Shown piece by piece: positions 45,061 through 53,898 of a stretch of 64,000 bases of DNA. Location: NCBI RefSeq assembly GCF_000024345.1, contig NC_013729.1, positions 2,356,001 to 2,420,000 on the forward strand. Direction: 5' to 3'. The DNA comes from Kribbella flavida DSM 17836 (lineage in GTDB: Bacteria > Actinomycetota > Actinomycetes > Propionibacteriales > Kribbellaceae). Below the pieces are notes generated by a model. That model did no database searches. It saw only the letters and a list, made by a program, of their open reading frames with translations, and was not told the origin of the DNA. Each line of letters starts with the position of its first letter. The first letter of the stretch is position 1. A program made the translations under genes and the position numbers.

Positions 45061-45981
45061 ATGCTCAAAGACCTCGGCACCCCCGCGAGAGGCCTGGTCC
45101 GTTCGGCCGGGCTGCCGCGCGAGATCCGCCGCCGCCGGACCGTGCTGGCGCTGGTGGTGCTGGCCGCCTGCACGCTGATCGTGCTGGACGCGCGCCGCTC
45201 GGTCAGCTCACCCGTGGAGCCGCTCCGGCACGCCGCCGCGGCGGTTTTCGGCCCGTTGGAGTCCGGCGCGACGTCGGCCCGGCAACCTGTGGACAACCTC
45301 CGCGACCGGTTCGCCGAACTGGATAGATTGCAAGCAGAGAACGAAAAACTCCAAGCGGACAACGCGAAACTCACCAGTGAGCTCCGGACCACCGACTACG
45401 CCCGCAAGCGCGCCGCCGAGCTGGACCGCCTGCTGAAGCTGGCTCCGGCGTTCACGATGACGCCGGCCCGGGTGATCGGGATCGGGGCCGCGCAGAGCTT
45501 TCACCACACAGTGACCATCGATGCCGGAACGGCGGACGGAGTGCGGCCGGACATGACAGTACTGAACGGGGACGGGCTGGTGGGTCGCGTCGTGCGGGCC
45601 ACCGACGCGACCGCCACGGTGCTGCTGATCGGCGACCGCAACTCCACCGTCGGCGGCCGGCTGAACTCGACGCTGGCGCTCGGCTTCGTCTCCGGCCGCG
45701 GTGAACCCGGCGGCACGCTCGACTACCGGCTGGTCGACCAGCGGGCCCGGCCCAAGGCCGGCGACCGGATCGTCACCTGGGGATCGCGCGGCAACGCGCC
45801 GTACGTGCCGGGCGTGCCGATCGGCACGATCACGTCGGTCACGCCGAGTCCGGGCGCGCTGGGCACCACCGCCACGGTGAAGCCGTTCGTCGACCCGACC
45901 CGGATCGACACCGTCGGCGTGGTCACCGGTCCACCGGCCCGGGCGCCCCGCGCCGTGCTCACGCCGGCGCAGGAGCGGTGA
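45061..45981 (+). CDS. mreC: Rod shape-determining protein MreC
   Basis: 306 residues, 10 bp after mreB. One N-terminal transmembrane helix (TVLALVVLAACTLIVLD), a coiled coil (about 80-125, LDRLQAENEKLQADNAKL), then the periplasm-facing double beta-barrel domain (FHHTVTIDAGTADGVRPDM, NGDGLVGRVV, GDRNSTVGGRL, VTWGSRGNAPYVPGVPIGTI). It scaffolds the elongasome and activates PBP2-RodA. Confidence 0.96.
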   Translation: MLKDLGTPARGLVRSAGLPREIRRRRTVLALVVLAACTLIVLDARRSVSSPVEPLRHAAAAVFGPLESGATSARQPVDNLRDRFAELDRLQAENEKLQADNAKLTSELRTTDYARKRAAELDRLLKLAPAFTMTPARVIGIGAAQSFHHTVTIDAGTADGVRPDMTVLNGDGLVGRVVRATDATATVLLIGDRNSTVGGRLNSTLALGFVSGRGEPGGTLDYRLVDQRARPKAGDRIVTWGSRGNAPYVPGVPIGTITSVTPSPGALGTTATVKPFVDPTRIDTVGVVTGPPARAPRAVLTPAQER

Positions 45982-45982
45982 G

Positions 45983-46516
45983 ATGATCCCCCTCCGGTAC
46001 GGGCTGGCCGCGCTGTTCCTGATCCTCGCGGTCACCGTGCAGACCTCGATCCTGCCGCACCTGGCCGTCGCCGGAGTGACGTGCGACCTGGTGCTGATCG
46101 TCGTGGTCGGCCTGGCCCTGGCCCGCGGGCCGGAGTGGGGCGCGATCACCGGGTTCGCCGGCGGACTGCTGCTCGACATCGTGCCGCCCGCGGACCACAC
46201 GGCCGGCCGGTGGGCGCTCGCGCTCGCCCTGAGCGGCTACCTGGCAGGCATGATCCGGCGCGAAGCCTCGGCCGCGCCGGTCGGCCCGGTCGGTGCCGCC
46301 GGCACCGTGGTGCTCTCCGCCGCGCTGTCCCTGCTGGTGTACTCCGCCACCGGCGCGGTGCTGCACGACCCGACCGTCGACTGGAGCCAGTTCGGCGTCC
46401 GCCTCGGCATCGCCGCCGGGTACGACGTGGTCGCCGCGATCGTGGTGATTCCGCTCGTGCTCTGGACGATGCGCCGGCTGCTGCCGGCCCGGGAGCGCCG
46501 CCGGGTGCTGTCATGA
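45983..46516 (+). CDS. mreD: Rod shape-determining protein MreD
   Basis: 177 residues, starting one base after the mreC stop. Five or so hydrophobic helices with family features: YGLAALFLILAVTVQTSIL, the polar CDLVLIVVVGLALARGPEWGAITGFAGGLLLDI and VVAAIVVIPLVLW. It anchors the elongasome in the membrane with MreC. Its stop overlaps the mrdA ATG. Confidence 0.94.
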   Translation: MIPLRYGLAALFLILAVTVQTSILPHLAVAGVTCDLVLIVVVGLALARGPEWGAITGFAGGLLLDIVPPADHTAGRWALALALSGYLAGMIRREASAAPVGPVGAAGTVVLSAALSLLVYSATGAVLHDPTVDWSQFGVRLGIAAGYDVVAAIVVIPLVLWTMRRLLPARERRRVLS

Positions 46517-48567
46517 GCTCCGGCAGCTTCGACCCGGCCCCGCTCCAGGCGCGTCTGCGGCTGTTCGTCATCGGGGTGCTGGTCTTCTCCCTGTTCCTCA
46601 CCCTGTTCGCCCGCCTCTGGTACATGCAGGTCCTGTCGTCGGAGGACTACTCCCAGGCCGCCACGAAGAACCACACCCGCGAGGTGCTGATCCCGGCGCC
46701 GCGGGGTGCCGTCGTCGACGCCGCCGGCCGCACGCTGGTCGGCAACCGGGTGTCGCTGGTGATCACGGTCGACCGGTCGGTGCTCGCGAAGCTGCCCGAC
46801 GCGCAGCAGCAGGCGATGCTGGACCGGCTCGCGAAGGTGCTCGGCCAGAAGCCGGCCGACCTGCGGGCGCGCACGATGCTGTGCGGTGAGCCCGGGGCGT
46901 CCAAGCCACCCGCCTGCTGGAACGGTACGCCGTACCAGCCGATCCCGGTCGCGAAGGACGTCAGCGCGCAGGTCGCGATCGAGGTGATGGAGCGCCGGGA
47001 GGACTTCCCGGGCGTCGGCGCCGAGTCGGCCACCCTGCGCGCGTACCCGGCGCCGTACGGGGTGAACGCGGCGCACGTCGTCGGCTACCTCTCGCCGATC
47101 ACCACTTCCGAGCTGGACGAGCTGGACAAGTCCGGCCAGGACTCCGTCCCGCACCGTTCCGACCTGGTCGGCCGCGCCGGGCTCGAGCGGACGTACGACG
47201 CGATGCTGCGCGGCACGCCCGGCGTCAAGAACGTCGTCGTCGACGCGATCGGTTACACCACCGGCGTGGAGAAGCAGACCTCGCCGGTGCCGGGCGCGAC
47301 CCTGGTGACCAGCATCGACGCCCGGATCCAGGCGGCGGTCGAGAAGGAGCTGCGCAGCGCGATCCTGACCGCCCGCAAGCAGTACGACAAGATCACCAAG
47401 CGCAACTACGTCGCGGACTCCGGGGCAGCCGTGGTGATGGACACCAAGACCGGTCAGGTCGTCGCGATGGCCAGCTACCCGACGTACGACCCGCGCGTCT
47501 GGGTCGGTGGAATCTCGCAGCGGGAGCTGGACGCGCTCTACTCGCCGGCGTCGGGCACGCCGCTGCTGTCCCGCGCGTTGCAGGGTCAGCTCGCGCCCGG
47601 GTCGACGTTCAAGCCGATCACCACGGCGGCCGCGATGGGCGCGGGGTACGGCCCGAAGACCCGGCTGGACTGCACGTCGTTCTTCGAGGTCGGTGACCGC
47701 AAGTTCAAGAACTACGAGTCCGCCTCCTACGGCATGATCGGCTTCGACGAGGCGCTGGCGCTGTCCTGCGACACCTTCTTCTACCGGATCGCGTACGACC
47801 TGTGGCTGAAGGAGGGCGGCGACTCCAGCAACATCGACGCCTTCGACCCTCTGGTGGAGATGGCGAAGAAGTTCGGGCTGGGCCGGCCGACCGGGGTGGA
47901 CCTGCCCGGCGAGGCGGCCGGCCGGATCGCCGACCGGAAGTGGAAGAAGCAGTACTACGACGCCCAGAAGGACTACTACTGCAAGCTCGCCGAGCGGCCG
48001 CCGGCCGGCACGTCGGCGTTCCTGAAGCAGTTCTCCCGGGAGTTCTGCGTCGACGGCTACCGCTACCGCGCGGGTGACGCGGTGAACTTCGCGATCGGCC
48101 AGGGCGACACCACCCTCACCCCGGTGCAGCTGGCCACGGTCTACTCCGCGCTGTCGAACGGCGGCATTCTCTGGGAGCCCCGGGTGGCCAAGAAGCTGGT
48201 CGGGCCGAACGGCAAGGTCCAGCCGGTGCCGGCCAAGATCTCCGCCCGGCTGCCGGTGCCGGCGACGACCTTGCGGTACATCGATCGCGCGCTGCAGGAG
48301 ACAGTCCGGACGGGGACGGCGGCCTGGAAGTTCAACGGCTTCCCGCTCGACCGGGTTCCGGTCCGCGCCAAGACCGGTACGGCCGAGGTCTACGGCAAGC
48401 AGACCACCTCGTGGCTCGCGTCCTACACCGACCGCTACGCCGTGGTGATGATGATCAGCCAGGCCGGAACCGGTTCGGGCGCGTCGGGTACGGCCGTGCG
48501 GCGCATCTACGAAGCCCTCTACAACCTCAAACCCGCGGCACCGCCGGCGAAGCAGGCGACGCCATGA
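46513..48567 (+). CDS. mrdA: Penicillin-binding protein 2, class B transpeptidase of the elongasome
   Basis: 684 residues; the ATG overlaps the mreD stop. A short cytoplasmic tail and one transmembrane helix (LFVIGVLVFSLFLTLFARLW) precede the dimerisation/pedestal domain (EVLIPAPRGAVVDAAGRTL, HVVGYLSPIT) and the transpeptidase domain. Active-site motifs are SxxK in APGSTFKPITTA (about 362), SCD in ALSCDTFFYRIA, as in other PBP2 proteins, and KTG in RAKTGTAEVYG. It cross-links peptidoglycan with the glycosyltransferase RodA. There is an insertion between SCD and KTG (residues DYYCKLAERPPAGTS) with extra cysteines. Confidence 0.97.
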   Translation: MSSGSFDPAPLQARLRLFVIGVLVFSLFLTLFARLWYMQVLSSEDYSQAATKNHTREVLIPAPRGAVVDAAGRTLVGNRVSLVITVDRSVLAKLPDAQQQAMLDRLAKVLGQKPADLRARTMLCGEPGASKPPACWNGTPYQPIPVAKDVSAQVAIEVMERREDFPGVGAESATLRAYPAPYGVNAAHVVGYLSPITTSELDELDKSGQDSVPHRSDLVGRAGLERTYDAMLRGTPGVKNVVVDAIGYTTGVEKQTSPVPGATLVTSIDARIQAAVEKELRSAILTARKQYDKITKRNYVADSGAAVVMDTKTGQVVAMASYPTYDPRVWVGGISQRELDALYSPASGTPLLSRALQGQLAPGSTFKPITTAAAMGAGYGPKTRLDCTSFFEVGDRKFKNYESASYGMIGFDEALALSCDTFFYRIAYDLWLKEGGDSSNIDAFDPLVEMAKKFGLGRPTGVDLPGEAAGRIADRKWKKQYYDAQKDYYCKLAERPPAGTSAFLKQFSREFCVDGYRYRAGDAVNFAIGQGDTTLTPVQLATVYSALSNGGILWEPRVAKKLVGPNGKVQPVPAKISARLPVPATTLRYIDRALQETVRTGTAAWKFNGFPLDRVPVRAKTGTAEVYGKQTTSWLASYTDRYAVVMMISQAGTGSGASGTAVRRIYEALYNLKPAAPPAKQATP

Positions 48568-49733
48568 GCCTGTTGACCGGGATGCCTGCGGTCCGGGCCC
48601 GGCTGGACCGCCGCTCGGCTCTGTGGCAGGCCGACTGGGTGCTTGTCCTCGGGGTGGTCGCGCTGGCCGCGATCGGCGCGTTGCTGATCTGGTCCGCGAC
48701 CCACCAGCGCAGCTCGCTCACCGGCGGCAACGAGCACGCCTACCTGGTCCGGCACGCGCTGAACTTCGCCATCGGTTCCGTGCTCGCCGTCGGCGCGGCG
48801 CTCACCGAGCACCGCCGGGTCCGCATCTTCGCCCCACTGCTGTACGTCGCGTCGCTGGTCGGGCTGATCCTGGTCCTGGTCCCGGGCGTGGGTGCGGTGA
48901 TCAACGGCTCCCGGTCGTGGATCGAGCTGCCCTGGCTGTCGGTCCAGCCGAGCGAGTTCGCCAAGCTCGCGGTGATCGTCGGCATGGCGCTGCTGATCGC
49001 CGAGAAGGGCGAGACCAACCACCGGGAGAGCGCCCGGACCGTCGACGTCGCGCAGGCGATCGGCGTCGCCGCGGTGCTGGTGGTGCTGGTGATGCTGCAG
49101 CCCGACCTCGGCACGGTGATGGTGCTCGGCTCGATCGTGTTCGGCATCATCGCGGTGTCCGGTGTGCCGAAGCGCTGGATGCTCGGCCTGGTCAGCGCGG
49201 GCACCGTGATCGCGGCGCTGGCGATCCAGTTCAACGTGCTCAAGGAGTACCAGCTGGCGCGCTTCGTCGCGTTCGCCGACCCGTCCCAGGACCCGCAGGG
49301 CATCGGCTACAACGTCAACCAGGCCCGGATCGCGATCGGCAACGGCGGCGTCTTCGGCCAGGGTCTGTTCCACGGCTCGCAGACCCAGAACGCCTTCGTG
49401 CCCGAGCAGCACACCGACTTCGTCTTCACCGTCGCCGGCGAGGAGCTCGGCCTGATCGGCGCCGGCGCGATCATCGCGCTGTTCGTGCTGATCCTGTGGC
49501 GTGGGCTGCGCATCGCCGTCAACGCCCGCGACGCGTTCGGTCGCCTGGTCGCCACCGGCGTCGTCTGCTGGTTCGCCTTCCAGGCCTTCGAGAACATCGG
49601 CATGACGCTCGGCATCATGCCCGTCACCGGCCTGCCGCTGCCGTTCGTCTCCTACGGCGGGTCCTCGATGTTCGCCGGCCTGCTGGCCATCGGCCTGCTG
49701 CAGAACATCCACCTCCGGTCCCACCAGGTCTGA
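48564..49733 (+). CDS. rodA: RodA, SEDS peptidoglycan glycosyltransferase
   Basis: 389 residues; the ATG overlaps the mrdA stop (ATGA). It is a polytopic protein, with SEDS signatures INGSRSWIELPWLSVQPSEFAKLA, VMLQPDLGTVMVLGS, GIGYNVNQARIAIGNGGVFGQGLF, VPEQHTDFVFTVAGEELGLIG and the C-terminal LPFVSYGGSSM. It polymerises glycan strands from lipid II in complex with PBP2. Last gene of the mre operon; the gene after it is on the opposite strand. Confidence 0.97.
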   Translation: MSLLTGMPAVRARLDRRSALWQADWVLVLGVVALAAIGALLIWSATHQRSSLTGGNEHAYLVRHALNFAIGSVLAVGAALTEHRRVRIFAPLLYVASLVGLILVLVPGVGAVINGSRSWIELPWLSVQPSEFAKLAVIVGMALLIAEKGETNHRESARTVDVAQAIGVAAVLVVLVMLQPDLGTVMVLGSIVFGIIAVSGVPKRWMLGLVSAGTVIAALAIQFNVLKEYQLARFVAFADPSQDPQGIGYNVNQARIAIGNGGVFGQGLFHGSQTQNAFVPEQHTDFVFTVAGEELGLIGAGAIIALFVLILWRGLRIAVNARDAFGRLVATGVVCWFAFQAFENIGMTLGIMPVTGLPLPFVSYGGSSMFAGLLAIGLLQNIHLRSHQV

Positions 49734-49756
49734 CCGTCAGCCGGAAACTCGTCCGG

Positions 49757-50137
49757 TCAGCCGTCGAACCGGCGGCGGGCGGCCTCGATGTGGCCGAGGT
49801 ACTGATGGGTCCAGTCGCACATCCCGCTGACGGTCTCGCGCAGGGCGCGGCCCGGTTCGGTGAGCGTGTACTCGACGCGCGGGGGCACGGTCGGGTGGAC
49901 GCACCGCTCGACCAGGCCGTACCGCTCCAGCATGCGCAGGTTCTGGGTGAGCATCTTGTGGCTGATGCCCTCGACCTCCCGGCGCAGTTCGCTGAACCGC
50001 AGCGTGCGGTCGTCCAGCAGTTCGATGATCAGGAACGCCCACTTGTTGGCGATGTCGGAGAAGATCTCCCGCGCCAGCGAGTCCGCGCGGGTGAGATCGG
50101 CGTCCTCGGGGGCGCCGCTGTACTGCTTGATCACCAT
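49757..50137 (-). CDS. HxlR-family winged-helix transcriptional regulator
   Basis: 126 residues. Core motifs are DIANKWAFLIIELLDDRTLRFSELRREVEGISHKMLTQNLRMLERYGLVER and VEYTLTEPGRAL, typical of HxlR/MarR-like regulators that often sense electrophiles or redox signals. It lacks the N-terminal cysteine used by redox-sensing members. It is divergent from the RidA gene, and the intergenic region contains an inverted repeat, so it probably controls that gene and itself. Confidence 0.92.
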   Translation of the reverse strand: MVIKQYSGAPEDADLTRADSLAREIFSDIANKWAFLIIELLDDRTLRFSELRREVEGISHKMLTQNLRMLERYGLVERCVHPTVPPRVEYTLTEPGRALRETVSGMCDWTHQYLGHIEAARRRFDG

Positions 50138-50195
50138 CTGGTTCCCCGGTCACTGAAAAGTGCGTTCTTCCCTGGCGCTCCACACTCTCCTACAG

Positions 50196-50224
50196 TTCCT
50201 GAGTAACCACAAGAGAGTTAGGAA
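50196..50224. promoter_or_regulatory. Inverted repeat between hxlR-type gene and ridA-type gene
   Basis: TTCCT-GAG-TAAC, 9 bases, GTTA-GGAA: two nested inverted half-sites in the 96-bp divergent gap. The position just upstream of the RidA ATG (50234) suits a repressor operator. Confidence 0.45.
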
Positions 50225-50233
50225 GGTCAGTAG

Positions 50234-50647
50234 ATGCCCATCACCGTGATGAACCCCGCCGGACTGCCCGAGATCGACCTGTACCGGCAGGTGTCGGTCG
50301 CGACCGGCTCCCGGCAGATCTACGTGGCCGGCCAGGTCGCCTGGGACGCCGACGGAACGCTGGTCGGTGCAGGAGACCTCGCCGCCCAGGTGGAGCAGGT
50401 GTACCTGAACCTCGGCACCGCGCTCGATCAGGCCGGCGCCACCTTCGACGACGTGGCGAAGCTGACCGCGTACCTGGTCGACTGGACCCCGGACAAGATG
50501 CCGGACTTCCTCGCCGGCGCCGCCCGCGCGTTCGCCAAGCTGGGAGTCAGCCCTGTCCCACCGTTCACCGGGATCGGCGTCGCGGCACTGGCCGAACCGG
50601 GACTGCTGGTCGAGATCGAGATCGAGGCCGTCGCGGTCCTCGCCTGA
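50234..50647 (+). CDS. RidA family protein (YjgF/YER057c/UK114)
   Basis: 137 residues. YRQVSVATGSRQIYVAGQVAWDADGTLV, VYLNLGTALDQAGATFDDVAKLTAYLVD and FTGIGVAALAEPGLLVEIEIEAVAVL match the RidA fold. Members hydrolyse reactive enamines and imines. The segment where RidA enzymes carry the catalytic arginine reads FTGIGV with no Arg, so this one may belong to a non-deaminase Rid subgroup. It is probably regulated by the divergent HxlR protein. Confidence 0.9.
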   Translation: MPITVMNPAGLPEIDLYRQVSVATGSRQIYVAGQVAWDADGTLVGAGDLAAQVEQVYLNLGTALDQAGATFDDVAKLTAYLVDWTPDKMPDFLAGAARAFAKLGVSPVPPFTGIGVAALAEPGLLVEIEIEAVAVLA

Positions 50648-50696
50648 CCTCGTACGGCGTACCGGAAGCCGGCGTGCGGCGTACAGGGGGAGGCCA

Positions 50697-51149
50697 TCAG
50701 CTGAGCGGCATCACGGTGGTGCGGCGGTGGTGCTCGAACACGACCGAGCTGCGGATGTCACCGATCTCCTGCCGCTTGGCCAGGTGCAGGACGAGATCGC
50801 GCAGCGCCTGGGTGTCCTTGACCGCGACGTGGGCCAGGAAGTCCGAGGCGCCCGACACCATGAACATCTCCAGCGTCTGCGGCAGGCTCTGCACGTAGTC
50901 CTGGAACGCGGTTGCGACCGCCATCGCCTGCGGGCGCAGCTTGATCGAGATGATCGCCTGCGTGGACCGGTCGATCGCCTGCAGGTCGACGGCCGCGTGG
51001 TAGCCGCTGATCACGCCGCGGTCCCGCAAGCCGCGGATCCGCTCCAGGCAGGTCGACGGCGCGATGCCGAGCTCGGCGGCCATGTCGCGGTTGGTACGGC
51101 GCGCGTCGTTCTGCAGCATCCGGAGCAGAGCCGTATCAAGTTCGTCCAT
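50697..51149 (-). CDS. Lrp/AsnC family transcriptional regulator
   Basis: 150 residues. The N-terminal helix-turn-helix is MDELDTALLRMLQNDARRTNRDMAAELGIAPSTCLERIRGLRDRGVI. The C-terminal RAM/ligand domain contains VMVSGASDFLAHVAVKD. It binds amino acids or related ligands as octamers. It is divergent from the DUF2000 gene with a 111-bp gap that includes CGAA-N5-TTCG (51173-51185), a possible site. Confidence 0.93.
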   Translation of the reverse strand: MDELDTALLRMLQNDARRTNRDMAAELGIAPSTCLERIRGLRDRGVISGYHAAVDLQAIDRSTQAIISIKLRPQAMAVATAFQDYVQSLPQTLEMFMVSGASDFLAHVAVKDTQALRDLVLHLAKRQEIGDIRSSVVFEHHRRTTVMPLS

Positions 51150-51260
51150 GCCGACCAGTTTGCCCCGTACGCCGAATTTCGTTCGGTCCGGCGTTCACCA
51201 GACTGATCGATTGGCTAGCTTTCTGGGCGTTGTATCGGGCACACGAAAGGGAATCAGGCC

Positions 51261-51671
51261 ATGCTGGCGAACAAGATGGTGGTCGTCGTCGCCGCCGAGG
51301 CGCCGGTCGGTGTCGCGCTCAACACCGCCGCACTGCTCGGCGTCGCGCTCGGGCATCACCACGACGACGTCGTCGGCCCGTCCGTGACCGACGCGTCCGG
51401 AGCCGTGCACACCGGCATGTGCGCTCACCCGATTCCGGTACTGCGGGCGCCGGCTGACCGCCTGCGCGAGCTCCGCGACGCCGCCGCCTCTCGCGGCGGC
51501 GTCACCGTGCACGACATGAACCAGGTGGCTCAGCAGTCCCGGACGTACGAGCAGTTCGCGGCGACGATCGGCGGTACGAAGGCCGAGGACCTGGAGTACT
51601 TCGGGCTCGGCATCTACGGGCCGCGCGCGGCGGTGGACTCGCTGACCGGAGCACTGGCGCTCTACCGCTGA
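51261..51671 (+). CDS. DUF2000 family protein
   Basis: 136 residues. NKMVVVVAAEAPVGVALNTAALLGVALGHHH, GMCAHPIPVLRA and EYFGLGIYGPRAAVDSLTGALALYR are the conserved blocks of DUF2000. Genes of this family often stand next to Lrp-type regulators, as here. Function unknown; small cytoplasmic alpha/beta protein. Confidence 0.85.
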   Translation: MLANKMVVVVAAEAPVGVALNTAALLGVALGHHHDDVVGPSVTDASGAVHTGMCAHPIPVLRAPADRLRELRDAAASRGGVTVHDMNQVAQQSRTYEQFAATIGGTKAEDLEYFGLGIYGPRAAVDSLTGALALYR

Positions 51672-51725
51672 CATCGGCACCCGAAGGCCGCGCGAACTGT
51701 CGGAGGCCCTTCGTACAGTGCCCGT

Positions 51726-52799
51726 ATGGAGACGCCGGAACTGCGCCGGGAGCAGGTTCTGGGGCACCGCGCGGTGGTCCAGGCACTGGCCGAGCCTGCT
51801 CGCCGGACACAAGACACCCCACTCCTGGGTCTCGGCCTGCAGAACACTCCGCCGGGTTCGGGCGCGATCGGACTCGCCGCGAGAACGCAGCAGTCGTCGG
51901 ACACGGTGACCGCTCTGTTCGAGCCGGGCGGACCGGTCGCCGTGGTGATGGCTGCCCGCGGCGCGCCGTACGTGGTGAGGCGGACCGACCTGCCGCTGCT
52001 GGCCGCCGCTTTGTACCCGCTCGACGCGCAGGAAGGCGCCGAGGTCGACGAGGTCGCCGCGGCGATGCGCGAGGTGGTTCGTGGCGACGCGGTGTCACGG
52101 CCGGACTTGAGTGAAGAGCTGAACGGCCGGGTGTCGGACGGCGTGCGGGCGTGGTGTGAGCGGTGCCAGTCGGTTCATGTCCGGGAAAGGCTGTTCCGGA
52201 AGGCGACCTTGCAGGCCGGGTTCGAGCTGGACGCGCAGGCGACTCCGACGGTGTTCCGATCTGCGGGAGCGCAGCCGTCAGCGGATCGGGATACGGCCCG
52301 GGCCGAGTTGTTCCGGCGCTACGTGCATCTGGTCGGCGTGACCAGCCCGGCGGAGGTCGCGACCTGGCTCGACTACAAAGCCGGCGCCGTCAAGGAGGCG
52401 TGGAGCCTGCTCGCCGAGGAGCTGACCGCCTGCCGGATCGAGGGGAAGCGACGCTGGGCCCTCACCGCCGACCTCGAATCGCTGCTGGACGGCCGCCTGC
52501 CGAGTACGGCGAAGCTGCTGCCGCCCTCCGACGCGTACCTGCTGGGGGAGCGCTCACTGGTCGTGCCCGACCGCGAGTATCAGCGCGAGTTGTGGCGGGC
52601 GGTCGCGAATCCTGGCGCCCTCCTGCTCGACGGCGAGATCGTCGGCACCTGGCGCCACCGCCTCACCGACAACCGCCTCCAGGTCACGTTCTCCCCGTTC
52701 CGCCCGCTGTCCGCGGCGGCCAGGAACGCCTTCGACCAAGCAGCCGAGTCTCTGGCCGCCCTCCGGTCCACCGCGGAGGTCACCACCACGTGGCCGTAG
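51726..52799 (+). CDS. AlkZ-like winged-helix DNA-binding protein
   Basis: 357 residues with the layout of the HTH_42/AlkZ family. There is an N-terminal helical region (REQVLGHRAVVQAL), a central winged-helix module (TSPAEVATWLDYKAGAVKEAWSLLAEEL), LLPPSDAYLLGERSLVVPD and the C-terminal GEIVGTWRHRLTDNRLQVTFSPF. AlkZ proteins unhook interstrand DNA crosslinks or protect producers of DNA-damaging metabolites. I do not see the catalytic Q-x-Q motif clearly, so activity is uncertain. Confidence 0.75.
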   Translation: METPELRREQVLGHRAVVQALAEPARRTQDTPLLGLGLQNTPPGSGAIGLAARTQQSSDTVTALFEPGGPVAVVMAARGAPYVVRRTDLPLLAAALYPLDAQEGAEVDEVAAAMREVVRGDAVSRPDLSEELNGRVSDGVRAWCERCQSVHVRERLFRKATLQAGFELDAQATPTVFRSAGAQPSADRDTARAELFRRYVHLVGVTSPAEVATWLDYKAGAVKEAWSLLAEELTACRIEGKRRWALTADLESLLDGRLPSTAKLLPPSDAYLLGERSLVVPDREYQRELWRAVANPGALLLDGEIVGTWRHRLTDNRLQVTFSPFRPLSAAARNAFDQAAESLAALRSTAEVTTTWP

Positions 52800-52820
52800 G
52801 CCTCGACCGTCGGTGCCTGG

Positions 52821-53804
52821 CTAGATGGCAGGGACGATCCGCCCCACCGAACGTCCTCCGCCGAGGACCTGGACGTGCCGCAGTTCGGCGGCAGGCGTGA
52901 CGTCCACTCCGCACTTCGCGAGCAGCGTGAGGGCCAGGGCGGTCGTCGCCCGGGGGTTCCCGTCGATGACCTTGACCGCCACCGCGTGACCGTCCGGCGC
53001 GGCCATGGCGATCACACCTTCGGCTCCGCCCTTGGCGAGAACGCCGGGCAGGAGGCGCATGGTGTCGGTGTTCAGGTGACCGCGGCCGCCGACGAGTTGC
53101 GGGTAGGCACGCATCGCGGCGGCGACCTGGTGCTCCGGGCTGCCGGGCGACGCGGTGGCGAGACGGCCGAAGGCAAGGGCGAGGCCGGACAACGGCATAC
53201 CGAGCAGGGGAGCTCCGCAGCCGTCGACGGTGACGACATCAATGGTTGCCGCGGTCAACCTCTCGATCTCCGCCTGGATGACTCGCTGCACCGGCGCCGA
53301 AGGCTCCAGATAGCCGGCCGCCGGGTCAGCGTCCGCCCCGGCGGAATGGCCGGCGACGGCAGCCAGCAGCATGGCCGCGTGCTTGCCGGAACAGTTCATC
53401 CGGACCGCCTCCGGACCGATGCCCTCGGCAATCAAGCGGAAGCGGGTCGGCTCGTCCTCCGGGCGGTCGGGCGGACACCGGAGGGCTGAGCGGTCGAGAC
53501 CCGCCGACGAGAGCATCCGGTCGACCAGCGCGACGTGCTGGTCCTCGCCGGTGTGGCTGCCGGCGGCGATCGCCGTAGCTCGCTCGTCCAAGGTGGCGCC
53601 GGCGACGAGGCAGCCGACCGCCTGCAGCGGTTTGGCCGTCGACCGGGGCAGGATCACCGCCTCCGCATCGCCCGCGGCGTACAGCTGCCTGCCCTCGGGA
53701 TCCAGCACCACCGCCATCCCGAAGTGCCGGCTCTCCACGAACCCGCTGCGCACCACCGCGGCCAGCTCGACGACGCCATCCAGACCCGGGACACCCTTCG
53801 ACAT
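52821..53804 (-). CDS. Asparaginase family protein (asparaginase II type)
   Basis: 327 residues from the ATG at 53804; the frame runs upstream to 53909, but the extra residues are Arg-rich and unlike the family. Diagnostic segments are VVRSGFVESRHFGMAVVLD, LPRSTAKPLQAVG, AIAAGSHTGEDQHV, MNCSGKHAAML and VDGCGAPLLGMPL. Relatives hydrolyse asparagine to aspartate and ammonia; specificity here is unproven. Convergent with the AlkZ-like gene and divergent from the hydrolase gene. Confidence 0.9.
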   Translation of the reverse strand: MSKGVPGLDGVVELAAVVRSGFVESRHFGMAVVLDPEGRQLYAAGDAEAVILPRSTAKPLQAVGCLVAGATLDERATAIAAGSHTGEDQHVALVDRMLSSAGLDRSALRCPPDRPEDEPTRFRLIAEGIGPEAVRMNCSGKHAAMLLAAVAGHSAGADADPAAGYLEPSAPVQRVIQAEIERLTAATIDVVTVDGCGAPLLGMPLSGLALAFGRLATASPGSPEHQVAAAMRAYPQLVGGRGHLNTDTMRLLPGVLAKGGAEGVIAMAAPDGHAVAVKVIDGNPRATTALALTLLAKCGVDVTPAAELRHVQVLGGGRSVGRIVPAI

Positions 53805-53898
53805 GCCGCGGACGCTAGCACTGCGCCGTACGCCGCCCCGTGGGATCCGACGCGGCAGACCTGCCCGCGACCAGCCGGCAGTCCCTAAGGTGGGACCC

